Of a stretch of 6,763 bases of DNA, positions 1 through 6,331 are shown piece by piece. The DNA comes from Methanomicrobiales archaeon (lineage in GTDB: Archaea; Halobacteriota; Methanomicrobia; Methanomicrobiales; Methanoculleaceae), in NCBI GenBank assembly GCA_012511245.1, contig JAAZGM010000262.1, forward strand, positions 1 to 6,763. Reading direction: 5' to 3'. Numbering within the stretch: the stretch's first letter is position 1; every line of letters starts with the position of its first letter. The position numbers and the translations under genes are program-made. Below the pieces are notes generated by a model. The model saw only the letters and a list, made by a program, of their open reading frames with translations, ran no database searches and had not been told where the DNA came from.

Positions 1-7
1 TCCTGTA

Positions 8-3000
8 TCAGGCCGCCCCCTCCACAACCGCGATCTCCTCCTCCGTCAGCCCGTACAACTCATACACCAGCCGATCGATCCGCCGGTCGGTTGCGTCGAT
101 CATCCCGGCGAGCACTTCCTTCTCGTGCGCGGTCTTCGCCGCCGCGAGGCGCTTGGAGAGGTCGAGCATCTGCTCGACGAGGGCGACCATGCGGTCGTGG
201 CGGGCGACGTCGGCGGGGTCGGAGGGATTGATGGTGCGGATGGGAAGTTTTTCTAGATATTGTGTCCAAAAACGTACGTAACCCCCACGGAGAGACGTAC
301 TTATCGACTTCAAGTAGGTGAAAAGAAGGGATGAGTTAAGAATTCCCAAGATGTAACTCGCTTTCAGAAGGCTTTCATTCTTAAGGATGATACCATATCC
401 TGTTTTAAAGAAATGGTCATCACAGTCAAGCGTAAATGACGCTTCATTGTTGAAATCCGGTGCGATGATCTTTGATATGCTGAAGAGTGACATACTTTTT
501 GGGTAGCCGAACGCATACCAATTGTCACCTTTAAATCTGCCTCGCTCTCTCTTGGTTAGCAATGCCTTGTTTTGCCTCAAATATTCTAATGCTAGGGGAT
601 ACTCCCTTTGCATCTCTTCGAGAGAATAGAGACGATAATTATCATCGTTAATTTCATAGGGGCAGATCAGTCTAAGGTTCGAGTTTAGATGTTTATAGCG
701 CCGGATTTGTTTTCCTTTAAGATATGACTTGGTGATTGTTTCCTCAATAACCACTACACTCTTAAGAGATTTTGAAAAACCTTTCAACAATCCATTTTCA
801 ATGTGGCAATCTTCTAAGACGAAAACATTTTCTGCGCTTGTTTGAGTTCCAACAAAAATTTGAGAGATATCTCCGAGTGTTTCAGGGAAACCGCTCAATT
901 TTTTCAAGACGGCGGAGTCAGCTCCGATGTTAAAACTCCAGACGTCATTCGATAATTCCACTGCTGGAAGCATCTTGCAATCTGTTTCTTCATCTTTCCG
1001 CCATAGATCAACATCATCAATTTTTGCTACGTAGTAGGATTCGGTTTTCCTGTTATTCAGGAATAATAAACAAGTGTATGTTGTAGCGCGTTCAAAGATC
1101 TGGTTTTCTCCAAAATGAACTATTCCGGAAAGATGTTTGCCTTCGGCGATGATTCCTCTCAGTGCCTCCCCATAACTTGCTGTGAAGAACTTATGTGGTA
1201 AAATGAAGCCTAAGCGCCCATTAGTATTTAACAGTTGCAATCCTTTTTCGACGAATACGACATATAAATCATAATTTCCTTTGCTTGCAGAGAGATAGGA
1301 CTTCTTGTAAATTTCGACCTCTACCGGTGCCCACTCCTTCATCGCCTGAATCCGCACATACGGCGGGTTCCCGATCACCGCGTCGAACCCGCCCGCCTGC
1401 ATGATGGCGGGAAACGCCCGGTCCCAGTCGAACGCATTGATCCGGAAGATCGTCTCCTCGTCGTCGAGGGTCACCTGCACATCGTTGTAGATCTCCGGGC
1501 CGATGAGCGAGTTTCCGCACTTGATGTTCTCGTGCAGCGAGGGGAGCACCCGCTCGCCCGTGATCGTCAGTTGCTTACCTATCCGCTCTGACTTCTCGCC
1601 CTCCAGCACTTTTAAGAGCAGCGAGAGTTTCGTCACCTCCACAGCCTGTGGGTCGATATCCACGCCGTAGATGTTGTTCAGGAGGATCCGCTTCTTCTCC
1701 TCCGTCGTCAGTCGCCAGTCGGTATCGGTCACCTGGTAGATCGGGAGGAAGTACTCGTTCCCATTCCCCCTCTTCTTCCTGCCCCGACCGCTCTTCGCCG
1801 GTGCAGGCTTCACCGGCAGGAGTGCCAGCACCGCCGGATCGGTCATCTTCGCCCCGCCCGCGAGCAGCGGGACGAGGTTGTCCATATACCACTCAAGGTG
1901 CCAGTCAAGGAGATACTGGTAGGCGCCGAGGAGGAATGACCCCGAGCCGCAGGCCGGATCAAGGATGTGAATATCGGCAACCGCCTTCGGGTCCTCCCCC
2001 GAAAGAAGGTTCCCGACGGTCTGCTTCACGATGTACTCCACGATATACGTCGGCGTGTAGAAGACCCCGCCCGCCTTCTTCACCTCCGGCTTCTCCTCGA
2101 CCTTCGCCTGGTGCCCCGGTGTCAGGCGGATGACCTTTCCCAGAAACTGCTCGTAGACCTGCCCGAGGACATCCGCCGGGAAGACCGAGAACTCATACGG
2201 TGAATCCGGATAGTAGAGGTTGCTGACGATCTGCTTGAGAGTCTTATCATCGATCGAGAGTGAGAGCGTCAGGGTGTCCGGGTCTTCCCGTCCGGGCTCT
2301 GCCGCGAAGTGGAACAGCCCTGAGTTGTACCGGTCGTCCGCATACCGGAAAAGCCCCTTCAACTGCTCGTATATATCCTTCCCGGCGGCAATCCGCTTCA
2401 ACTGACCGTACTCCTCGATCCCGCGATCCTCGCAGATCCGCAGAAAGATGATCCGGTCGATCGTCTTCTGCACCGCCGCGTTCAGTTCCCGGATCGAGAG
2501 ATCCCTGTTCCGGAGAGCGATGTTCTTTGCAAGGATCTCCCGCCATCCCTCGATCTCCGCGAGGAACGCGTCGTCGATGCCAGCGGTGCCCTTCCCGCCC
2601 TTCTTCTGCCTCAAGCTCTCGACGTAATCGTCATACCCGCCTGTCAGGATACCGTGTTTGGAGAAGATCGCCGCGATCTCATCCCACTTCTCGACATAGT
2701 CGGTGTAGCGGTAGTAGCCGATCCTTCTCGTCGATGCCTTATCCTTCAGCGAAGGTTTCGCCGTACAGTCGTAGACGATGAGCTCCTCGAAGTCCGTGAG
2801 CAGGCTCACCGGCAGCTTTGCGCTCCAGGCATACCGGCGGACCTGATAAGCGGGCTCCGGACTCTCCTTGAGGTTCACAGAGGGCTTCTTCGCCTCGACG
2901 AAGAACTTCCGCATCCCGCCGATCCTAAACGAGTAATCCGGCGCCCGGGTGGACGTCTCCACCCTGACAGTATCCTCGTGGATCACGTCCTTGTAGCGCT

Positions 3001-3172
3001 CATCGAGCCCCGAGCGGTTGTTCACGTCCCAGCCGAGCGCCTCGAAGAAGGGGTCGATGAACTCCTTTCTGACCTGGAACTCGTTGTAGGACGGTGAAGT
3101 GTACTTTGCATAGTACTGGTCGAACCGTTTGACCAGATCGACTATTTCGGGTGGAGCGGGCATGGCGATCAA
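8..3172 (-). CDS. Type IIG (Eco57I-like) restriction endonuclease/N6-adenine DNA methyltransferase
   Basis: A single-chain restriction-modification enzyme that would both methylate and cleave DNA at one target. An N-terminal nuclease domain resembling HsdR_N carries a PD-(D/E)xK site (P78-D79 ... E93-A94-K95), followed by a QVRRY motif (110-114). A helical linker follows, then the methylase: GVFYTP (369-374, motif X region), DPACGSGSF (405-413, SAM-binding motif I), an acidic loop GVDIDP (503-508) and NPPY (602-605, catalytic motif IV of N6-adenine methylases). Motif VIII-like FILPHKFF is at 656-663. The rest, to about 980, is TaqI_C-like target recognition, and a charged helical tail closes the protein. 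A basic insert at 460-472 (SGRGRKKR) looks like a flexible linker. The length of 1054 aa is normal for Type IIG, and no separate S or M subunit gene is needed. The frame opens at TTG (3172). ATG at 3163 (MPAPPE) is an equally good start, and neither has a clear Shine-Dalgarno. Residues about 618-976 are encoded by strikingly AT-rich DNA. Family call is firm; recognition site cannot be read from sequence. Confidence 0.93.
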   Translation of the reverse strand: MIAMPAPPEIVDLVKRFDQYYAKYTSPSYNEFQVRKEFIDPFFEALGWDVNNRSGLDERYKDVIHEDTVRVETSTRAPDYSFRIGGMRKFFVEAKKPSVNLKESPEPAYQVRRYAWSAKLPVSLLTDFEELIVYDCTAKPSLKDKASTRRIGYYRYTDYVEKWDEIAAIFSKHGILTGGYDDYVESLRQKKGGKGTAGIDDAFLAEIEGWREILAKNIALRNRDLSIRELNAAVQKTIDRIIFLRICEDRGIEEYGQLKRIAAGKDIYEQLKGLFRYADDRYNSGLFHFAAEPGREDPDTLTLSLSIDDKTLKQIVSNLYYPDSPYEFSVFPADVLGQVYEQFLGKVIRLTPGHQAKVEEKPEVKKAGGVFYTPTYIVEYIVKQTVGNLLSGEDPKAVADIHILDPACGSGSFLLGAYQYLLDWHLEWYMDNLVPLLAGGAKMTDPAVLALLPVKPAPAKSGRGRKKRGNGNEYFLPIYQVTDTDWRLTTEEKKRILLNNIYGVDIDPQAVEVTKLSLLLKVLEGEKSERIGKQLTITGERVLPSLHENIKCGNSLIGPEIYNDVQVTLDDEETIFRINAFDWDRAFPAIMQAGGFDAVIGNPPYVRIQAMKEWAPVEVEIYKKSYLSASKGNYDLYVVFVEKGLQLLNTNGRLGFILPHKFFTASYGEALRGIIAEGKHLSGIVHFGENQIFERATTYTCLLFLNNRKTESYYVAKIDDVDLWRKDEETDCKMLPAVELSNDVWSFNIGADSAVLKKLSGFPETLGDISQIFVGTQTSAENVFVLEDCHIENGLLKGFSKSLKSVVVIEETITKSYLKGKQIRRYKHLNSNLRLICPYEINDDNYRLYSLEEMQREYPLALEYLRQNKALLTKRERGRFKGDNWYAFGYPKSMSLFSISKIIAPDFNNEASFTLDCDDHFFKTGYGIILKNESLLKASYILGILNSSLLFTYLKSISTSLRGGYVRFWTQYLEKLPIRTINPSDPADVARHDRMVALVEQMLDLSKRLAAAKTAHEKEVLAGMIDATDRRIDRLVYELYGLTEEEIAVVEGAA

Positions 3173-3283
3173 TGGAATATAGAAAAGAGCCCATCAAAAG
3201 TGTTTGCATTTACTCTCGCAGATTAACAGAGCAAGATATGGAATCCGCTATCAGTCCCGGATCACCGCCGATCACTCACAGGC
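3173..3283. other. Intergenic spacer between the PIN gene and the restriction-modification gene
   Basis: The 111-bp spacer is AT-richer than its neighbours. On the minus strand it contains a TATA-like stretch (TCTATATT, around 3177-3184), but this lies only about 17 nt before the ATG at 3163, too close for a normal leaderless archaeal promoter. Weaker A/T stretches lie further upstream near 3205 and 3235. No hairpin or T-tract terminator is evident. The restriction-modification gene may have its own promoter here or be read through from the operon; the sequence does not decide. Confidence 0.4.
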
Positions 3284-3964
3284 CTATACGTCGGCGCCCA
3301 TCCGATCGCCCAGATACCGGACATCATAAAGACAGGTCTCTGAAAGAATGAGATCTCGGTTGGCGACTATGTGGCGGTAATCTCCGGTGTAGAGGACCAT
3401 GCCGTCGATTGCTACGGCGACGTGGTGGGCATCGAGGAGCACCTCGCAGTCGTCGTAGTCCTCGATGACCGCGCTGAACCGGTCCCAGATCTCGCGGTAG
3501 GGTTCCGCTCGCCTGTGGAGCGCCAGCGCCTTCCGGTCTTCGAGAACACAGCGCCGCTGCCGGCAGAGTCCTTCATACTGCTCCTTCACCACGAGAAGCG
3601 TCTTCAGAACCGCTTCAGGCTGCTCGCGGCAGAGTCCGGCAACACCCCGGAGAAGCGGGACGATTCGCCATTCGCGCCCCTCGGCCTCGGCGAGGAGGGA
3701 CTCCGCCGACCCGGCCCGCTTCAAGTGCGCAGCCGCCCGCCGGAACTCGCGGACGAGACTCTGCTGGATGGTGTGGCACCTTCCCCCCGTTCCGTCCCCA
3801 AAACACTCGGCCCAGACCCCTGTGCTGGAGTGGTTCGGTTCCGGGTCATCAAAGACATCCGCGGCCTCGGTGCCCCCGGTGTCGGCGACGTGAAAACAGT
3901 ACCCGATGAGGACGTTGCTGTCGAGGAAATAGGGCAGGTTACCTCCTCCCTGCCGGAGACTCAC
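3284..3964 (-). CDS. PIN-domain protein (putative ribonuclease, VapC-like fold)
   Basis: Likely a Mg-dependent ribonuclease of the PIN superfamily. The four-acid pattern can be traced: FLDSNVLIGY gives D15 after the first strand, VWAECFG gives E53, DAHHVAVA gives D178, and LYTGDYRHI gives D195 in the classic late TGD position. At up to 226 aa it is much longer than typical VapC toxins (about 130 aa). A long charged helical insert, roughly 65-165, lies between the second and third acidic positions. It is the last gene of the five-gene run and overlaps the preceding 174-aa gene by 26 nt if GTG at 3964 is the start. A strong ribosome-binding sequence (GGAGGAGGT, 3941-3949) sits inside this ORF, just before a CTG codon at 3937. 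Translation may therefore begin there as LPYFLDSN, giving 217 aa. Its role could be a toxin or an RNA-processing enzyme. No recognisable AbrB, RHH or Phd antitoxin lies next to it. The PIN call is confident; the target is unknown. Confidence 0.85.
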   Translation of the reverse strand: MSLRQGGGNLPYFLDSNVLIGYCFHVADTGGTEAADVFDDPEPNHSSTGVWAECFGDGTGGRCHTIQQSLVREFRRAAAHLKRAGSAESLLAEAEGREWRIVPLLRGVAGLCREQPEAVLKTLLVVKEQYEGLCRQRRCVLEDRKALALHRRAEPYREIWDRFSAVIEDYDDCEVLLDAHHVAVAIDGMVLYTGDYRHIVANRDLILSETCLYDVRYLGDRMGADV

Positions 3965-4463
3965 TGTACGCGAGATCGCGAGAGATGCGCATCGTCATAT
4001 CGACGAGCGCCGAGACCTCGCCGCCGGAGTCCGGGGGGTGCAAGGGCAGGTTGTCGCGCAGGATCGCATCCCACCCGGCGTTGAAGCGCCGCTCCGTGAC
4101 ATCACAGAACTCCTGCACCTGCTCCTCTCTCAAAACAGCCGGAACCATATGCGTCGCAATGACGTGCGAGATGAAGCAGAGGGAATCGCAGGCTTCTTTC
4201 GCGAGATCGGGGGCATGTGAAGGGTTGTGGCGAAGCATCGTGCGATATGCATCGTCCCACGCCAGGTACGCGTCGTAGAATACCTCAAGTGCAGGCAGGG
4301 GGTACGCCGCGATGAAACTGTCCAGAATCTCCTCGATAGCGGCGATCCGCTCTGCATTCAGGGGATGGAGCGCAGTGCTAACCTCAGTCGAGAGCGGGAG
4401 GATGCCTGTGCAGAACATGCGCTCAAAGCCGTCGACGTGCAGGCCGGACTGTTCCAGATACAT
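3939..4463 (-). CDS. Hypothetical 174-aa helical protein, operon partner of the PIN gene
   Basis: I do not recognise a family. The protein appears almost entirely alpha-helical, with no signal peptide or membrane segment. A central stretch is rich in aromatic and acidic residues (YDAYLAWDDAYR, about 63-74). A helix with cysteine and histidine follows (ACDSLCFISHVIATH, about 91-105), then a charged helix (LREEQVQEFCDVTERRFNAGW, 111-131). The ATG at 4463 follows the stop of the HEPN-like gene by 14 nt, with only a weak purine tract (GAGAGA) before it. It ends with SPAGRR and a TAA embedded in the ribosome-binding sequence of the PIN gene, so the two are probably translated together. It shares the high GC content of the PIN gene rather than the lower GC of the upstream genes. 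Position suggests it could regulate or neutralise the PIN protein, but this rests on context alone. Confidence 0.75.
   Translation of the reverse strand: MYLEQSGLHVDGFERMFCTGILPLSTEVSTALHPLNAERIAAIEEILDSFIAAYPLPALEVFYDAYLAWDDAYRTMLRHNPSHAPDLAKEACDSLCFISHVIATHMVPAVLREEQVQEFCDVTERRFNAGWDAILRDNLPLHPPDSGGEVSALVDMTMRISRDLAYSESPAGRR
3941..3949 (-). promoter_or_regulatory. Strong Shine-Dalgarno overlapping the upstream stop codon; decides the PIN start
   Basis: On the minus strand GGAGGAGGT occupies these positions and its end runs into the TAA stop (3941-3939) of the 174-aa gene. The in-frame CTG at 3937-3935 lies 7 nt past the first GGAGG and 3 nt past GGAGGT. The alternative GTG at 3964 has no such sequence before it (upstream reads CTCGCGTACA). 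This layout suggests translational coupling and a non-AUG start for the PIN gene. Confidence 0.6.
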
Positions 4464-4477
4464 TCTCTCGCGGCGGT

Positions 4478-4852
4478 TTATTTCAGGGCAGCGATAATCG
4501 CTTGCGCCTCTGTTATCGAACTACAGGCGCACTGTGATAGATTAGCTATCTCCTGAAAGGGTTCGTTATAATCGCAGTCAATACGCCATTGGTGAAGGCG
4601 GTTGAGGCGCCGGTAGATTTCGGTCTCTTTTTTGTCTTTATACCAGAACCTCACCTTCGCGTGATCGGTCCCGTTATTGTTAGGTATATATCCTCCCGTA
4701 TCCTTCGCATAATTCAGGGCGTGGCGGTAAGCCCCGTAGTACGCCCTGCTCACAGAACAGCGATATGCAGCCTCCTGTGGGACTCGGTTGGCATCACCCT
4801 GCTCCTTGAGATGTTCAGCGATTTCAACGAACTGCGACCAGGAAAAATACAT
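4478..4852 (-). CDS. HEPN-like domain protein
   Basis: A small, all-helical protein of 124 aa resembling the HEPN fold found in RNases of toxin-antitoxin and abortive-infection systems. The first helix pair carries AAYRCSVSRAYYGAYRHALN (28-47), closely matching the R-x-A/S-x-SRAYYAAF pattern of one HEPN group. A conserved-type histidine follows (DHAKV, H64). The last part reads LNRLHQWRIDCDYNE (83-97), the place where catalytic HEPNs have R-x4-6-H. Here R90 is followed by Y95 rather than histidine, as in the LRxxRNxADY subgroup, so RNase activity is uncertain. It starts 2 nt after the stop of the 188-aa gene and has no Shine-Dalgarno of its own, which points to translational coupling. HEPN proteins usually pair with a nucleotidyltransferase antitoxin. 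No obvious MNT motif (GSxARG) is present nearby, so the 188-aa or TIGR04255 protein may fill the partner role. Confidence 0.7.
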   Translation of the reverse strand: MYFSWSQFVEIAEHLKEQGDANRVPQEAAYRCSVSRAYYGAYRHALNYAKDTGGYIPNNNGTDHAKVRFWYKDKKETEIYRRLNRLHQWRIDCDYNEPFQEIANLSQCACSSITEAQAIIAALK

Positions 4853-4854
4853 GG

Positions 4855-5421
4855 TTACGTGGAAGGAGGTTTATAGTCAGTGGTCAGGAGGAGCCAGCCG
4901 GACAGATCCATGAGCGCAGGCTCGTACCTGTTGCAGATCCTGTCCATTCTAGTGATGATGTCATCTTCATATCTCTCCTGCCTGACATAGAGAGTCAGGT
5001 ATCGGTCGTTGCTTTCAGGATCATGGAAGACATCGAGAGCAATCTGAGAGGTGCTGCCGAACTCCTCTGCGGTCATTGAGCAGGCATGCATAACAACATC
5101 ATAGAGGCCAGGATTCTGGATGAGATAGTCGACCACATCTCCAGGATGGGGAAATACAAACCCGAGATAGTCCCGTAGCCCAAGAAGTGATGCTTCTATC
5201 GCGGGGTATAGGCTGATGCTGTCCCGCCAGTTTTCATTCAGAGCGATCTTTTCCGCAACAAATTCGCAATATTCCAGACTTATCCCGCTGAACAGTTCAG
5301 TGATACGGTTGGCAAATGCGTCTACTGATGAAGGGTATACAATGGCTTCGTCGAAATAGGAGTTGAAGTAGCACCTCTTCTGGGGTATCTCAAACGGGTT
5401 GCTGAAGACACTATATTCCAT
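4855..5421 (-). CDS. Hypothetical 188-aa protein between TIGR04255 and HEPN-like genes
   Basis: I cannot assign a named family. The N-terminal half is mostly helical, with acidic and aromatic residues (SLEYCEFVAEKIALNENW, 48-65). A GLRDYLGFVFPHPGDVVDYL segment spans 81-100. The C-terminal third looks like a compact alpha/beta unit: ALDVFHDPESNDRYLTLYVR (128-147), then a long helix (YEDDIITRMDRICNRYE) and GWLLLTTDYKPP (175-186). The D-P-E ... YLxLYVRxxxY pattern followed by a helix and G-W-L-L-x-T-x-D gives the impression of a conserved domain that partners HEPN-type genes, but I cannot name it. The ATG at 5421 has a strong ribosome-binding sequence (AGGAGGAG, 5426-5433) at 4-nt spacing and overlaps the end of the TIGR04255 gene by 11 nt. 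The protein is soluble, with no signal peptide. A role as partner or antitoxin of the HEPN-like product is inference. Confidence 0.75.
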   Translation of the reverse strand: MEYSVFSNPFEIPQKRCYFNSYFDEAIVYPSSVDAFANRITELFSGISLEYCEFVAEKIALNENWRDSISLYPAIEASLLGLRDYLGFVFPHPGDVVDYLIQNPGLYDVVMHACSMTAEEFGSTSQIALDVFHDPESNDRYLTLYVRQERYEDDIITRMDRICNRYEPALMDLSGWLLLTTDYKPPST

Positions 5422-6163
5422 GCTGCTCCTCCTGATTGAATATTTCTTCTAACTGTTCTGTGACGCAACCTTTGAAGAGAGACTTTGCCACAGTATGCGC
5501 CTCCTCCACCCACGTAAGTGCATCTTCGGGCTTCACCGTGTTCTTCTTTGCAAGGAAGTAATCTGTCGTAAGCAGGTATGCCGAGGAGTTCTGCTTCTCC
5601 GACATTGCTCGCGTTAGTTTCAGTCGGCAGATATCCCTGTTCTCGTTGTAGGGGAAGTCGCAACCGACCATGAAATTCATGGTGTTCTGAGGAAGTTCAT
5701 CTCCCCGATAAGGATAGAACATAAAGTAATCCTTGAGTTTGATGTTCTTCCCGGGGATTTCAATTTTATTGACATAGAGTAGGCCGATACGATCAAGCCT
5801 TTTGGCGCCGGTGAGGGAGACGACGGTCTCGTAGGCCTGGCGAATCACTGCCCTGAAACCATCCCAGGAGGGGTAAGGTCTGATACAGTTAATAGAGAGT
5901 CGACGTGGACTGAACTGGACGAGCATCCTTCGATCTTCTGCCAGGAAGATCTGTATGTCGATCGTTTCAAGACTGTGCTCTTCGATACCTGTAGGATTTG
6001 TCTTGATCTGGAGAGCTTGTTTCTTTTTTGACTCCCGGATCGGAAGCTGGTTCTTGACACTCCCGTAGAAGCGTTCAGGGAGATCCTGTTCCCATGGCGT
6101 GTCCGGAGAAAACCAGAACTCACATACTGCTTCGACGATAGGTGAGTCCCGATATCTGCTCAT
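5411..6163 (-). CDS. TIGR04255 family protein
   Basis: At 250 aa this fits the sporadically distributed TIGR04255 family, whose function is unknown. Family-like features visible here are SPIVEAVCEFWF near the start (7-18), a mid-protein strand pair (MLVQFSPRRLSINCIRPYPSW, 80-100), GFRAVIRQAYETV (102-114) and RIGLLYVNKIEIP (125-137). A C-terminal helix follows (EDALTWVEEAHTVAKSLF, 213-230), where family members have an aromatic-rich helix ending in F. There is no signal peptide or transmembrane helix. It is the first gene of the five-gene run. The ATG at 6163 is preceded by AAGGAG (6175-6180) at 11-nt spacing, and a TATA-like box lies about 80 nt upstream. Its last codons overlap the start of the 188-aa gene by 11 nt. 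Composition is lower in GC than the downstream PIN part. Family assignment is from remembered motif pattern; activity is unknown. Confidence 0.8.
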   Translation of the reverse strand: MSRYRDSPIVEAVCEFWFSPDTPWEQDLPERFYGSVKNQLPIRESKKKQALQIKTNPTGIEEHSLETIDIQIFLAEDRRMLVQFSPRRLSINCIRPYPSWDGFRAVIRQAYETVVSLTGAKRLDRIGLLYVNKIEIPGKNIKLKDYFMFYPYRGDELPQNTMNFMVGCDFPYNENRDICRLKLTRAMSEKQNSSAYLLTTDYFLAKKNTVKPEDALTWVEEAHTVAKSLFKGCVTEQLEEIFNQEEQHGI

Positions 6164-6174
6164 GCCGTTTCGCG

Positions 6175-6180
6175 CTCCTT
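6175..6180 (-). promoter_or_regulatory. Ribosome-binding site of the TIGR04255 gene
   Basis: AAGGAG on the minus strand lies 11 nt before the ATG at 6163. The spacing is slightly long, but no better start lies nearby in frame, so it supports the chosen ATG. Confidence 0.5.
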
Positions 6181-6240
6181 AATACAGTGGTCAGGAAGAC
6201 GGTAATAGATTACTCTTTCCAGTCTAGGTATCCAGTAGCA

Positions 6241-6255
6241 TAATGTATATAGATA
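6241..6255 (-). promoter_or_regulatory. Putative archaeal TATA-box promoter of the five-gene operon
   Basis: The minus strand reads TATCTATATACATTA here, the best TATA-like stretch in the intergenic region. A start of transcription about 25 nt downstream would fall near 6223, leaving a leader of roughly 60 nt containing the AAGGAG ribosome-binding site before the ATG at 6163. No clear BRE is seen. Prediction only. Confidence 0.45.
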
Positions 6256-6290
6256 CCGATAAGCCTTGTTCCCCTCCCTGATACACAAGC

Positions 6291-6310
6291 CCCGTTCTTT
6301 AAAGAGCGGG
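6291..6310. repeat. Inverted repeat (20 bp hairpin, TTAA centre)
   Basis: Arms cccgttcttt and aaagagcggg pair over all ten positions with one G-T wobble, and the tight turn is at TTTAAA. It sits between the end of the broken OsmC gene and the TATA-like box of the operon. There is no T-tract on either side, so it is not a textbook intrinsic terminator. It could be a transcription-end hairpin for the OsmC gene, an operator for the operon, or a relic of an IS200/IS605-type hairpin end. Confidence 0.5.
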
Positions 6311-6331
6311 TACAAACAGGCGACACCCGGC

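Noticed and set aside
1648..2133. Plus-strand open frame of 161 aa opposite the methylase domain
   Set aside because: Extremely rich in S, P and R, a typical antisense shadow of GC-rich coding sequence.
3177..3184. TATA-like TCTATATT as promoter of the restriction-modification gene
   Set aside because: It is only about 17 nt from the ATG at 3163 and closer still to the TTG at 3172, so transcription would begin inside the coding region with no later usable start.
3371..4084. Long plus-strand open frame (237 aa) opposite the PIN gene
   Set aside because: Its residues follow the antisense of GC-rich codons and show no domain, whereas the opposite strand has a clear PIN motif set.
4878..6196. 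A 12-bp direct repeat cagtggtcagga at 4878-4889 and 6185-6196, bracketing the first two operon genes
   Set aside because: About one chance 12-base repeat is expected in a window of this size, and the copies share no longer context, so it is not evidence for an attachment site or transposition.
6291..6310. Reading the hairpin as part of a TnpB guide RNA
   Set aside because: No TnpB or TnpA coding sequence precedes it on either strand in this window, so only the weak hairpin resemblance remains.
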